Program-made: the position numbers and the translations under genes
Part shown: one piece after another, positions 1 through 8,628 of the stretch
How positions within the stretch are numbered: position 1 is the stretch's first letter
How the letters are laid out: each line of letters begins with the position of its first letter
From: Arthrobacter sp. ISL-72
GTDB taxonomy: Bacteria; Actinomycetota; Actinomycetes; Actinomycetales; Micrococcaceae
Length of the DNA: 64,000 bases
Assembly (NCBI RefSeq): GCF_018613755.1
Contig: NZ_JAGGPP010000003.1
Coordinates: forward strand, 62,001 to 126,000
Direction: 5' to 3'
Notes under the pieces: model-generated
Seen by the model: only the letters and a program-made list of their open reading frames with translations
Told to the model about the DNA's origin: nothing
Database searches by the model: none

Positions 1-4
1 CCCC

Positions 5-1702
5 ATGGCACCCGCCGATTTCACCACCGGTGCCCGCCCGGTCAAAGCAGCCCGCGGCACCGAGCTCACGGCCAAGAGCTGGCAGACCGAAGCCCCGCTG
101 CGCATGCTCATGAACAACCTGGACCCCGAGGTCGCCGAACGCCCCGATGACCTGGTGGTCTACGGCGGCACCGGGCGCGCAGTCCGGTCCTGGGCCGCGT
201 TTGACGCGATCACCCGCACCCTGGAAACCATGGAAAAGGACGAGACCCTGCTGGTCCAGTCGGGCAAGCCCGTGGGCGTCTTCCGCACCAACGAATGGGC
301 GCCCCGGGTCCTGCTGGCCAACTCCAACCTCGTCGGTGACTGGGCGAACTGGCCCGAGTTCCGCCGGCTCGAGGCCGAAGGCCTGATGATGTACGGCCAG
401 ATGACCGCCGGCTCCTGGATCTACATAGGCACCCAGGGCATCCTGCAGGGCACCTTCGAAACCTTCGCAGCGATCGCCCGCAAGCTCACCGGGGACGAGA
501 ACGGCACCCTCGCCGGCACCCTGACCCTCACCGGCGGCTGCGGCGGCATGGGCGGCGCGCAGCCGCTCGCCGTCACCCTGAACGAGGGCGCCTGCCTGAT
601 TGTCGACGTCGACGAAACCCGCCTGCGCCGCCGCGCCGGCAAACGCTACCTTGATGAGGTCGAAACCGACCTCGACGCCGCCATCGCCAAGGTCCTGGCG
701 GCCAAGGAGGAACGCCGCGGCTGGTCCGTTGGCTACGTCGGCAACGCCGCCGAGGTCTTCCCCGAAATCCTGCGCCGCCACAACGCCGGCGAACTGAGCG
801 TGGACATCGTCACCGACCAGACCTCCGCACACGATCCCCTGTCCTACCTTCCCGAGGGCATCAGCGTGGCCGAATGGCACCGCGAAGCCGAGGCCGACCC
901 GGACGGCTTCACCAAGAAGGCCCAGGCCTCGATGGCCAAGCACGTCCAGGCCATGGTGGAATTCCAGGACGCCGGCGCCGAAGTCTTCGACTACGGCAAC
1001 TCGATCCGCGACGAGGCCCGCAAGGGCGGCTACACCCGGGCCTTCGAATTCCCCGGCTTCGTCCCGGCCTACATCCGCCCGCTGTTCTGCGAGGGCCTGG
1101 GCCCGTTCCGCTGGGTCGCACTCTCCGGGGACCCCGAGGACATTGCCGTCACGGACAAGGCCATCAAGGAGCTCTTCCCCGAGAACAAGCACCTGCACCG
1201 CTGGATCGACGCCGCGCAGGAACGGGTCGAGTTCGAAGGCCTGCCGGCACGCATCTGCTGGCTGGGCTACGGCGAACGCGCCAAGGCCGGGCTGCTGTTC
1301 AACCAGCTCGTCAAGGAAGGCAAGGTCAAGGCACCCATCGTCATCGGCCGCGACCACCTCGATTCCGGCTCCGTCGCCTCGCCCTACCGCGAGACCGAAG
1401 CCATGGCCGACGGCTCCGACGCCATCGCCGACTGGCCCATGCTCAACGCCCTGCTCAACACCGCCTCCGGCGCCACCTGGGTCTCCCTGCACCACGGCGG
1501 CGGCGTCGGCATCGGCCGGTCCATCCACGCCGGCCAGGTCTCCGTGGCCGACGGCACCGACCTCGCCGCGGAAAAGCTCGAACGCCTCCTCACCAACGAC
1601 CCCGGCATGGGCGTCATCCGCCACGCCGACGCCGGCTACGACCGCGCCCTCGAAGTCGCCAAAGAACGCGGCGTCCGCATCCCGATGAATGAGAGTAAGT
1701 AA
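5..1702 (+). CDS. hutU: Urocanate hydratase
   Basis: Catalyses the second step of histidine degradation, urocanate to imidazolonepropionate, in the cytoplasm with tightly bound NAD+. The 565-aa length is normal for urocanase. A glycine-rich nucleotide-binding stretch ([10 protein letters not shown]) lies near residue 178. The active-site Cys context ARICWLGYG is near residue 420, and the [15 protein letters not shown] block typical of the family is near residue 497. The ATG lies four bases from the window start, so an upstream ribosome-binding site cannot be judged and a slightly longer N-terminus is possible. hutH starts three bases after the stop, so the two are surely co-transcribed. Confidence 0.95.
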   Translation: MAPADFTTGARPVKAARGTELTAKSWQTEAPLRMLMNNLDPEVAERPDDLVVYGGTGRAVRSWAAFDAITRTLETMEKDETLLVQSGKPVGVFRTNEWAPRVLLANSNLVGDWANWPEFRRLEAEGLMMYGQMTAGSWIYIGTQGILQGTFETFAAIARKLTGDENGTLAGTLTLTGGCGGMGGAQPLAVTLNEGACLIVDVDETRLRRRAGKRYLDEVETDLDAAIAKVLAAKEERRGWSVGYVGNAAEVFPEILRRHNAGELSVDIVTDQTSAHDPLSYLPEGISVAEWHREAEADPDGFTKKAQASMAKHVQAMVEFQDAGAEVFDYGNSIRDEARKGGYTRAFEFPGFVPAYIRPLFCEGLGPFRWVALSGDPEDIAVTDKAIKELFPENKHLHRWIDAAQERVEFEGLPARICWLGYGERAKAGLLFNQLVKEGKVKAPIVIGRDHLDSGSVASPYRETEAMADGSDAIADWPMLNALLNTASGATWVSLHHGGGVGIGRSIHAGQVSVADGTDLAAEKLERLLTNDPGMGVIRHADAGYDRALEVAKERGVRIPMNESK

Positions 1703-1705
1703 GAC

Positions 1706-3298
1706 ATGACCGCCATAACCCACGAACCACTGACCGTCACCCTCGGCTCCAGCGGCGTAACGCCCGAAGACGTCGTCGCCGTCGCCCGCCACGACGCCAA
1801 GGTGGCCATCTCCCGGGAAGCCCTGGACACGGTGGCGAAGGTCCGCGCCCACATCGACAGCCTGGCCACGAGCGAGGTCCCGGCCTACGGCATCTCCACC
1901 GGCTTCGGCGCCCTGGCCAACCGGCACATCCCCAACGAGCTGCGCACCCAGCTGCAGAAGTCGCTGATCCGCAGCCACGCCGCCGGCATGGGTCCGGCCG
2001 TGGAACGCGAAGTGGTGCGCGGCATCATGTTCCTGCGCGCCAAGACCCTGGCCTCCGGCCGCACCGGCGTCCGTCCCGTCGTCCTGCAGACCATGGTGGA
2101 CGTGCTCAACGCCGGCATCACGCCCGTGGTCCGGGAATTCGGCTCGCTGGGCTGCTCCGGCGACCTCGCCCCGCTGTCCCACTGCGCCCTGGTCCTCATG
2201 GGCGAAGGCGAGGCGACGGGCCCCGACGGCGAGCTGTACGGCGTGCCCGGACGTCCCGCCGTCGCCGATCTCCTTGCCGAACACGGGATCGAACCCGTTA
2301 CGCTCGCCGAAAAGGAAGGCCTGGCGCTGGTCAACGGCACCGAAGGCATGCTCGGCATGCTCCTGATGGCGATCGCTGACATCCGCCAGTTACTGACGAC
2401 GGCGGATATCACCGCTGCGCTCAGCGTCGAGGCGCTTCTCGGTACCGATCAGGTGTTCCTGCCGGAACTGCACGCCGCACTCCGGCCGCATCCCGGTCAG
2501 GCCGCGTCTGCGGACAACATGCTGCGGGTCCTGTCCGGCTCGCCGATCGTTGCCTCACACCGGGTGGGCGATTCCAAGGTGCAGGACGCGTACTCGTTGC
2601 GCTGCGCACCCCAGGTGGCCGGCGCAGTCCGTGACACGGTGGACCACGCGGACCTTGTCGCCTCGCGCGAACTTGCCGCAGCCATCGACAACCCTGTGGT
2701 CCTGCCGGACGGCCGGGTCAGCTCCAACGGCAATTTCCACGGCGCCCCGGTGGCCTATGTCCTGGACTTCCTGGCCATCACGGTTGCCGACCTGAGCTCC
2801 ATCGCGGAGCGCCGCACGGACCGCATGCTGGATCCGGCACGTTCACACGGTCTGCCGGCGTTCCTGGCGGCGGATCCCGGAGTGGATTCCGGCCTGATGA
2901 TCGCGCAATACACGCAGGCCGGGCTGGTCTCGGACAACAAGCGGCTCGCCGTACCTGCCTCCGTGGACTCCATTCCGAGCTCGGCCATGCAGGAGGACCA
3001 CGTCTCCATGGGCTGGCACGCGGCCCGAAAGCTCCGGAAGGCCGTGGAGAACCTCCGCCGCGTCCTGGCCATCGAACTGGTCACCGCGGCACGCGCCATC
3101 GACATGCGCACCCAGCTGTCCGGGGGAGAACTGACCCCGGGGCCGGCCGGCACCGCAGTGCTCGCTGCACTCCGCAATGTGGTGGACGGACCTGGAACCG
3201 ACAGGTTCCTGTCGCCCGAACTGGAAGCAGCGGACCGGCTCGTTGCCTCGGGCGAGGTCCGCGTAGCGGCCGAATCCGCCGTCGGGATTCTGGCCTGA
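1706..3298 (+). CDS. hutH: Histidine ammonia-lyase
   Basis: Deaminates L-histidine to urocanate, the entry step of the hut pathway that feeds the upstream hutU product. At 530 aa it is near the usual length (about 510). The signature GSLGCSGDLAPLSHC places the residues that cyclise into the MIO cofactor at Cys150-Ser151-Gly152. Most characterised enzymes have Ala-Ser-Gly; the family signature allows Cys at the first position and actinobacterial members often have it, so activity is expected. The N-terminal YGISTGFG loop, with the conserved catalytic tyrosine, is also present. It is translationally close-coupled to hutU. No hutI is present in the window; it may lie upstream. Confidence 0.95.
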   Translation: MTAITHEPLTVTLGSSGVTPEDVVAVARHDAKVAISREALDTVAKVRAHIDSLATSEVPAYGISTGFGALANRHIPNELRTQLQKSLIRSHAAGMGPAVEREVVRGIMFLRAKTLASGRTGVRPVVLQTMVDVLNAGITPVVREFGSLGCSGDLAPLSHCALVLMGEGEATGPDGELYGVPGRPAVADLLAEHGIEPVTLAEKEGLALVNGTEGMLGMLLMAIADIRQLLTTADITAALSVEALLGTDQVFLPELHAALRPHPGQAASADNMLRVLSGSPIVASHRVGDSKVQDAYSLRCAPQVAGAVRDTVDHADLVASRELAAAIDNPVVLPDGRVSSNGNFHGAPVAYVLDFLAITVADLSSIAERRTDRMLDPARSHGLPAFLAADPGVDSGLMIAQYTQAGLVSDNKRLAVPASVDSIPSSAMQEDHVSMGWHAARKLRKAVENLRRVLAIELVTAARAIDMRTQLSGGELTPGPAGTAVLAALRNVVDGPGTDRFLSPELEAADRLVASGEVRVAAESAVGILA

Positions 3299-3328
3299 CG
3301 GTGAATATTGTGCATTACGCATGACAAA

Positions 3329-3379
3329 TTCCCGGTGCCCCCGAAATACTGCGCGACACAACAGGCGGGGGCCCGGGAA
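3329..3379 (+). terminator. Stem-loop after hutH, candidate terminator
   Basis: The arms TTCCCGG-T-GCCCCCG (3329-3343) and CGGGGGCCCGGGAA (3366-3379) pair over 14 bp with one bulged T, about 30 bases after the hutH stop. No clear T-run follows, so intrinsic termination is plausible but not certain; it may instead protect the hutUH mRNA 3' end. Confidence 0.5.
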
Positions 3380-3462
3380 GTGTAGTAGAACTAAAGATGT
3401 AGTGACAAAGCCCACACCAACGATGTTGTGGCAAAGAACATATACAAAGGGGTAGAAGTTCA

Positions 3463-3714
3463 ATGAAAGCACGGGGGACGGTTCTGTCCAGGCGGATGGC
3501 ATTTGCGGCCACGGTTTCCGACTGGAGGAGCCTCAAGGCAGGCGAACGGGTTGAAATCCTCAAGCATGCGCATGTTGTAGCCGCAGGTGAGGTTGAGGAA
3601 GTTTCCGTCAGCGGAAACGTTCTCTGGCTGGTGCCTTCAGGAGGCCCGTCCGAAAACCAGCTTTTTATGAAGTCCGACGGCGTCCAGGTCCGCAGGACAT
3701 GGCGCCAGAGTTAA
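3463..3714 (+). CDS. Small protein of unknown function (83 aa)
   Basis: I do not recognise a named family. The ATG is preceded by an AAAGGGGTAGAAG purine-rich stretch that fits a ribosome-binding site, and the frame is bounded by a 160-base leader after hutH. The product has a short basic N-terminus, then a compact beta-rich stretch (residues 25-75: AGERVEILKHAHVVAAGEVEEV, broken by polar turns) that could be a small barrel-like fold. No signal peptide or membrane segment is evident. Its stop overlaps the stop of the converging gene through a shared TTAA. It is probably a real, lineage-restricted gene. Confidence 0.6.
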   Translation: MKARGTVLSRRMAFAATVSDWRSLKAGERVEILKHAHVVAAGEVEEVSVSGNVLWLVPSGGPSENQLFMKSDGVQVRRTWRQS

Positions 3715-3947
3715 GCGGCGATGTCCTCGTAGGTCTCGCCGAAGGGGACGGAGTCGTCAAGGGCGACTGTGTAGGCCCCGGGCTCGTGGCGGGTGACGCG
3801 GATACCGCAGTTGCCCTCTTCGACAGCAGCTTCGATGAGTTCGTTTACGGCGCTTTCCAGGCCGGTGTGAATCTCTTCAGCGGTGGAAAAGGTCAGGTGG
3901 ATAGACCGGGCGTCGGTGGTCTGGGTTTCCATGATGGCTGAGCTCAT
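3711..3947 (-). CDS. Small acidic protein of unknown function (78 aa)
   Basis: Family not recognised. The product is acidic (many Glu/Asp) with an amphipathic helical middle (TAEEIHTGLESAVNELIEAAVEEG) and a C-terminal strand-like part (GIRVTRHEPGAYTVALDD). This resembles small single-domain alpha/beta cytoplasmic proteins. The ATG at 3947 sits behind GAAAGTCCTGCA on the minus strand, a weak Shine-Dalgarno; the second ATG (Met6) is a possible alternative start. It converges on the 83-aa gene, the two stop codons overlapping in a TTAA tetramer. Confidence 0.6.
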   Translation of the reverse strand: MSSAIMETQTTDARSIHLTFSTAEEIHTGLESAVNELIEAAVEEGNCGIRVTRHEPGAYTVALDDSVPFGETYEDIAA

Positions 3948-4033
3948 TGCAGGACTTTCTCTAAACTGTTTGCCGGTTGGCCACAGTCCAGTCTACCGGC
4001 GTTGTCAAAAAAGATAAGATGTCTGGCATTTGT

Positions 4034-4067
4034 CCCTCCGGATTTCGGTACCGCCGAAGCCGGAGGG
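4034..4067 (-). terminator. Long hairpin after the CDF operon
   Basis: CCCTCCGG (4034-4041) pairs with CCGGAGGG (4060-4067), and the inner TTTCGG pairs with CCGAAG around a five-base loop. It lies 12 bases beyond the stop of the cation transporter on the minus strand. A TTATCTTTTTT tract follows only after about 20 bases, so efficiency as an intrinsic terminator is uncertain. Confidence 0.5.
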
Positions 4068-4078
4068 GCAGCCTATTT

Positions 4079-5092
4079 CTAGCTCTCACCGCCGCTGGCG
4101 GCGCCTCCCGGAAGGTACTCCGCCGGCAGTTCCGCGACCGGGACAATCACCATGTCCTGGACCTTCCAGTCAAGGTCAATACAGGCGTTCCGGGCGCTCT
4201 CCAACTGCTCCATGGACGGCATCTTTCCGTCCTGGGGGACCACGAAGGACTCAACGTGGAACACGTGCCCTTCGTCCCGGATCCTGGATTTGGCCGTGTC
4301 CGCCCAGTCCAGGCCCGAAAGGTAGGCGTCAATCCGGCTCCCCAGGGGATGCGGTTCGGCGTCGTCGTAGGTCCTGGCCCGTTTATCCATGAGGCCGGAA
4401 ATTGCCGCCCGGGTGTTGCGGACGCCGTCGTGGAGGATGCTGGCGGAGATGACCAGTGCGGCCACCGCGTCAGCCCACCACCAGCCCAGGCCGATGCCCG
4501 CCACGCCGACAGCAGCCGCGACCGCCGTCATCCAGTCCGCCTTGTTCATGTCCGCGTCCGCGTAAAGCACCTTGTCGTGCAGCTTCTCGGCCAGTTTCAT
4601 CTTGACGTGGCCCAGATAGACGGGCGGTCCTGCCGTCAGAAGCATGGCAAGGATCATCACCCAGCCCAGCCAGACGGTCTGCCCGAAGAGGTCGAAACCG
4701 CCGATGGTCGGATGCTCCGCGGTCACCAAACCGATGCCGGAGTCCACGATCAGGTAGGCGCCCATCACGGTCAGGGCCACCGCGGCCACCACATGCGCGA
4801 TGCCCACCGCACGGTGAAAACCGTAGGGGTGTTCCTCACTGGGGCGCCGGCGGATGGTGCGGGAAGCAATCAGGAAAGACAGCGGCGGCAGGAAGGACAG
4901 CAGGTCCTCCACCCACGCAGCCTTCATGGCCTGCGAGTTGCCCAGAACCGCGTAGACCAACGCCGTGCTCGCGGCCAGGAAGCCCAGCGTGATCCACTCG
5001 AACTTCACCGCCTTGCGCAGGGCGGCCCGTTGTTCCTCAGGCAGCTCGGTGTGGCCGAAGCGGACGGCACCCCGGGCAGCGGACGGTTTCAC
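4079..5092 (-). CDS. Cation diffusion facilitator family transporter
   Basis: An inner-membrane cation/proton antiporter of the CDF (ZT) family, expected to export a divalent metal. At 337 aa it has about six membrane segments between residues 30 and 215. The first metal-site helix carries an acidic pair (WVEDLLSF) instead of the usual HxxxD. HPYGFHR follows transmembrane segment 2-3, and an ADADMNKADW stretch lies in the later helix. The C-terminal 110 residues form the cytoplasmic domain. The ATG overlaps the stop of the upstream lipoprotein gene by four bases (ATGA), so the two are translationally coupled. The specific metal cannot be told from sequence. Confidence 0.88.
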   Translation of the reverse strand: MKPSAARGAVRFGHTELPEEQRAALRKAVKFEWITLGFLAASTALVYAVLGNSQAMKAAWVEDLLSFLPPLSFLIASRTIRRRPSEEHPYGFHRAVGIAHVVAAVALTVMGAYLIVDSGIGLVTAEHPTIGGFDLFGQTVWLGWVMILAMLLTAGPPVYLGHVKMKLAEKLHDKVLYADADMNKADWMTAVAAAVGVAGIGLGWWWADAVAALVISASILHDGVRNTRAAISGLMDKRARTYDDAEPHPLGSRIDAYLSGLDWADTAKSRIRDEGHVFHVESFVVPQDGKMPSMEQLESARNACIDLDWKVQDMVIVPVAELPAEYLPGGAASGGES

Positions 5093-5562
5093 TTCGGAGC
5101 CTTGGCCATGAGGAATCTGTCCAGCTCGAGCAGGAAGGCGTTCTCTCCCTTGGCCACGAGCATCACGTGCTTATGCGTCTTGCCGCGGCTGTCTTTCGAC
5201 TCCGTGTACGGGCGGGTGAGCCCGGCCTCCTTCTCCCAGGGGGTTTCGTCGTTCAGGCCCCCGATCACCAGGTCCAGCTCACCGTGCTTCAGGTCGGCAG
5301 CCAAAACATGCTCGGTGCCGACTGACCACTTGATCTCAGCGCCCAGCCGTGACGCGAACTCCCGGATCAGGGCGGGCTCACTGCCCTCGGGTTCCCCGCT
5401 GGCAGCCACGGTGACCCAGTCGTCGTTTTCGCTGGCGCCGACCCGCAGGACGCCTCCGCTAACCCGGTCGAGCGTGCCATCCGGGTCCGCGGGGAAGGAG
5501 GTTCCGCAGGACGTCAGCGTCAGGGCGGAGATCAGCACCGCGGCTGCGAACGGCTTATTCAC
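5089..5562 (-). CDS. Half-size family-3 solute-binding lipoprotein
   Basis: The N-terminus has a hydrophobic signal ending in a lipobox (LTLTSC), so the product should be lipidated and face outward. The mature part (GVLRVGASENDDW, then ELDLVIGGLNDETPWEKEAGLTRPY) matches lobe 1 of amino-acid-type (family 3) binding proteins. After PYTES the chain goes directly to the C-terminal helix (FLLELDRFL), so the second lobe of about 90-100 residues appears to be missing. I chose the GTG at 5562 (157 aa) because AGAGG precedes it and it directly starts the signal peptide; an ATG at 5628 would add 22 unlikely residues. The gene overlaps both neighbours: the 58-aa gene upstream and the CDF transporter downstream. 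Confidence 0.8.
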   Translation of the reverse strand: MNKPFAAAVLISALTLTSCGTSFPADPDGTLDRVSGGVLRVGASENDDWVTVAASGEPEGSEPALIREFASRLGAEIKWSVGTEHVLAADLKHGELDLVIGGLNDETPWEKEAGLTRPYTESKDSRGKTHKHVMLVAKGENAFLLELDRFLMAKAPK

Positions 5563-5731
5563 CTGCCTCTTTGGCAGCCTCGGGGTCTTCCTCGGGTTCA
5601 AAGGTATTGCCTTCGTCGGTGGCACCAATCCCTACGCCCTGATCGGAGTCGGGAATTGTTCCCTCACGGCCCCGGCCATGGCTGGCCTTGTCCTTGCCCT
5701 CCGCCGGCTGGCCGGATTTATTCACGTCCAT
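5555..5731 (-). CDS. 58-aa acidic hydrophilic protein, first gene of CDF operon
   Basis: A short frame beginning ATG GAC GTG AAT AAA directly after a near-perfect AAGGAGG ribosome-binding site. The product (MDVNKSGQPAEG... ending EEDPEAAKEAGE) is very hydrophilic, acidic and rich in Gly, Glu and Asp, so probably disordered; there is no signal peptide. Its stop overlaps the GTG of the lipoprotein gene by eight bases, giving a tight three-gene overlapping operon with the CDF transporter. The strong ribosome site and the overlap are the case for a real gene. Function is unknown; it could be translation-coupling only, or a small metal-binding or regulatory partner. Confidence 0.65.
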   Translation of the reverse strand: MDVNKSGQPAEGKDKASHGRGREGTIPDSDQGVGIGATDEGNTFEPEEDPEAAKEAGE

Positions 5732-5836
5732 CGTCCCTCCTTAACGCCGTTGGTTTCTTCAAAGTAACAGCTTGGACCCCAAAAGATAAGGCTACTGACC
5801 TTCCCCGGTGAAGGTTCAGGAGGTGGTACCAGGGGG

Positions 5837-5886
5837 CCTTAGGCTCCCCGCCGCAAGCCCGCGCGGGCCCTAAGCTCCCCGCCGCA
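5837..5886. repeat. Direct repeat duplicating the 3' end of a gene
   Basis: CCTTAGGCTCCCCGCCGCA (5837-5855) and CCCTAAGCTCCCCGCCGCA (5868-5886) differ at two of 19 positions, with a period of 31 bp. The second copy contains the last codons and stop of the minus-strand adenylation/acyltransferase gene; the first is a downstream duplicate. A GCCCGCGCGGGC palindrome sits between them. Confidence 0.7.
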
Positions 5887-8398
5887 GGATTTTGCGGCAC
5901 AGGCGTTCGGCGGCGCCCATGGCCCGGACTGACACAGCCCAATAGACAACGCCAACGGCGAGGGAGGCCGCCACAGCCAGCATCTTGTCGATTTCCCTGA
6001 CATCCTGGAATACGGCCCAGTGAGTTACGTATGCGTACAGTGAGGCGCTCGCGAGCACGCCCACGAGGCGGTGCAGGATCGCTGGCAGGGGAATCGCGGG
6101 CAGCCATGCGAGCAGCAGGATGCCGGCGACGATCGTGGCCTCGCGCCAGGGGTTGTCGAAGTACCCGGGCAGGGTGGCGGCAGTGAGAGCGGAAAGCACC
6201 AGCCGCTGCGGCACGGTGCGGGCCCGGGCAAAGGCCCAGCCCAGGGCAAACAGCCACAGCACCGGCCGGGTATGCAGGATGTCGACGCCCAGCAGGCCGT
6301 ACCTCGCCAACAGCCCCGCCCCGAAAAGTGCTACGGGGAAGACGAGCGGGAAACGCTTCTCCGCCCGGTCCGCCCAGGGAATGGCCAGAAGCGCGATCAT
6401 GCCGACCAGCACGTACACCAGTACTTCCACGAACCAGAAGTGCCACGCGTCGGTCCAGTTTGCGGGGCCGATCATGGTGTTAAGCAGCACGAGGTTCGCC
6501 GGCGTGTAGTTGATCCTGTCCGAGAAGAGCATCACCGCGCCGATGAACGCTACGGTGGGGATCACCACGCGGGCAAGGCTGCGCAGCTGGCGCCGAAGCC
6601 GGGGGATGCGCTCGCCGCCCAACTGGAAGCGGGCAAAGTTGTAGCCCGCCAGTGCCATCAGGATGTGGGCCGTGCCCGGCCATTGGATCAGTTCCACATG
6701 GGTGCTGATGATGACGACGATCGCGACGGCCCGGAGCACAATGCTGGTATCCAATGGTGCGAGCAGCCTCGTCCGGCGGCGTTCCGGCTGCCTGCCCATC
6801 AGGTCCCGCACCGGCGTGACGTGCCAGTTGGAGGGGAGGCGTCCGCCCAACGCCTTCTCGAGCCGGACTGAGGCTGCAACGTAGGACAGCGAATCACCGC
6901 CCAGTGAGACGAACGTGTCGTCGTCGCCGATGTCATCCCGCTCCAAGGCGTCGGCGAAGATCCTGCGGACATCGGCGGGGCCGTCGCCGTCGGTCTTGGG
7001 ACCGGCGGCCGCGAATGACTTCGCGGCCGCCCCGAGTGCAAGGACGGCCTGGTAGTCCGTCTTGCCCGTGCCCAGGCGCGGCAATTGTTCGACGCTGTGA
7101 ACCTCCACTGCGTCCCGCGGGAGCCCGAACTCGCGCGCCAGCAGTTTTGCCAGAAGCCCCGGCTCGTGGTTGCCAGTAACTGCAACTACAAGCTGCCGGT
7201 CCGTGCCGGCGCATGCGGCGGTAACGCCGAGGCCGGCAAGGTTTTTCTCCACCTGGCCGAGGTCGATCCGCAGGCCCACGATTTTCACGAAGCGGCTCCG
7301 CCGGCCCACCACTTCGTACAGCCCGTTCCGGTGCCGCCGCGCGAGGTCACCCGTGCGAAGTTCATCGACGGTCCGGCCGGCCGCCAGGTCCGCAGGCCGT
7401 TCCGCGTAGCCCAGCATGACGTTCGGACCGGTGTACACCAGCTCGCCGTCTTCCAGCCCAGGCACCGGGTCGATCCGGAAGTCGCCGCCGGGCACGGGCA
7501 CGCCGATGGTTGTGGGATAGGCCGCAGCCAACGACGGCGGCAGGTAGGCCATCCGGGCAGTGGCCTCGGTCTGGCCGTACATCACGTACAGCTCCCAGCC
7601 GTCGCGGCGTCCCTGCGCTGCGTAACGCGTGACCGTGGCCGGGTCAAGGCGGCCTCCTGCCTGCGTGATGTAGCGGAGGCCCGGGAGGTCCTTCCCGGAG
7701 AATCCGGCACGGTCCAGCAACTCGAACGTGTAGGGCACGCCCGCGAAGGAAGTGGCCCCGGAGTCGCTGAACAGCTGCCAGAAGCAGTCATCCACCACGG
7801 AGAGGCTGGTCAGCACCAGGCCGGCGCCCTGGAGGAGGTGGCTGTTGATGACGGAGAGCCCGTAGCAGTAGTACATCGGCAAAGTCGTCATGGCCCGGTC
7901 GGCGCTGCTGATGCTCAGATATTCGGCGATGGATGCGGCGTTCGACTGCAGGTTCGCCTGCGAAAGCCGCACCAGTTTGGGGGAGCCGGTGGACCCCGAT
8001 GTACTGAGCAGCAGTGCCAGGTCCGGGTGCAGTTCATGGCGGCTCACGGGCCGAAGCTCCTGCAGCTCTGCCCCGGAAGGCCCCGGCCTGACAATGACGT
8101 CAGGGTCGTAGGCCGCCACCAGCGACCGGACGGCGGAGTCATTTTCGGCCGGCGCGAGGATCAGCGGGTGCCCGGCCACCAAGGCGCCAAGGTAAGCCAC
8201 CAGGGATTCCAGGCTGTTGTCCGCGGCAAGGAGGGCAAGCCGCCTGGCCGTGCCCAGCCTTGCGGCAAAATCGTCCACGCGTTGGGCCAGCTCACGGTAG
8301 CTGACGGCACGTCCGCCGGTGAGGACGGCGGTGCGGTCGCCATGCGCGGCAAGATCCGAGGCAAAGGCGACCCCGGCGAATTCTAGGGGGAGAGTCAC
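5870..8398 (-). CDS. Adenylation - carrier - membrane acyltransferase multidomain protein
   Basis: The 842-aa protein joins three modules. Residues 1-455 are an ANL adenylating domain: STSGSTGSPK at 132-141, YGQTE at 274-278, the GDL core near 350 and the catalytic Lys446 in GTGKTDY. Residues 470-535 are a phosphopantetheine carrier domain with LGGDSLSY (Ser503). Residues 548-842 are a multi-pass membrane domain resembling acyltransferase family 3 (STHVELIQW, His567, then about ten hydrophobic segments). By family logic it activates a carboxylic or amino acid, holds it as a thioester and transfers it at the membrane to an unknown acceptor. It starts with GTG at 8398, eleven bases from a DtxR-like box, so iron control is likely. 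It is monocistronic. The substrate cannot be read from the sequence. Confidence 0.82.
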   Translation of the reverse strand: MTLPLEFAGVAFASDLAAHGDRTAVLTGGRAVSYRELAQRVDDFAARLGTARRLALLAADNSLESLVAYLGALVAGHPLILAPAENDSAVRSLVAAYDPDVIVRPGPSGAELQELRPVSRHELHPDLALLLSTSGSTGSPKLVRLSQANLQSNAASIAEYLSISSADRAMTTLPMYYCYGLSVINSHLLQGAGLVLTSLSVVDDCFWQLFSDSGATSFAGVPYTFELLDRAGFSGKDLPGLRYITQAGGRLDPATVTRYAAQGRRDGWELYVMYGQTEATARMAYLPPSLAAAYPTTIGVPVPGGDFRIDPVPGLEDGELVYTGPNVMLGYAERPADLAAGRTVDELRTGDLARRHRNGLYEVVGRRSRFVKIVGLRIDLGQVEKNLAGLGVTAACAGTDRQLVVAVTGNHEPGLLAKLLAREFGLPRDAVEVHSVEQLPRLGTGKTDYQAVLALGAAAKSFAAAGPKTDGDGPADVRRIFADALERDDIGDDDTFVSLGGDSLSYVAASVRLEKALGGRLPSNWHVTPVRDLMGRQPERRRTRLLAPLDTSIVLRAVAIVVIISTHVELIQWPGTAHILMALAGYNFARFQLGGERIPRLRRQLRSLARVVIPTVAFIGAVMLFSDRINYTPANLVLLNTMIGPANWTDAWHFWFVEVLVYVLVGMIALLAIPWADRAEKRFPLVFPVALFGAGLLARYGLLGVDILHTRPVLWLFALGWAFARARTVPQRLVLSALTAATLPGYFDNPWREATIVAGILLLAWLPAIPLPAILHRLVGVLASASLYAYVTHWAVFQDVREIDKMLAVAASLAVGVVYWAVSVRAMGAAERLCRKILRRGA

Positions 8399-8409
8399 TC
8401 AGTCAAGGT

Positions 8410-8428
8410 AAAAGATAGGCTTGCCTAA
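8410..8428 (-). promoter_or_regulatory. DtxR/IdeR-like iron box
   Basis: On the minus strand the 19-mer TTAGGCAAGCCTATCTTTT matches the DtxR/IdeR consensus TTAGGTTAGSCTAACCTAA at about 13-14 positions, including the TTAGG half and the AGSCTA core. It ends 11 bases before the GTG of the adenylation/acyltransferase gene, a position where bound repressor would block transcription. The reading is inferred from consensus only. Confidence 0.6.
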
Positions 8429-8628
8429 CTTCAACTGGACTAACGCATTCGCCCGTACTTTACACGGGTTGGTCGTATTTCCGGTGGACCTCGCAGGGCG
8501 CGGTTATGGCGTACGGCCGGCGTAGCGGACGGCCATTGAGCCGCCGCGCCCCATCCGATATCGTCAAGGCGACAGGACCGCCCTGGGTCAGCTGGGTGCA
8601 GTCACCGGCCACCAGAGAGCAGCCTCCC

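Noticed and set aside
3977..5767. A 596-codon open frame on the plus strand
   Set aside because: It is antisense to the CDF transporter, the half-size lipoprotein and the 58-aa gene; its product is His/Arg/Gln-rich without domains, typical of a GC-rich shadow frame.
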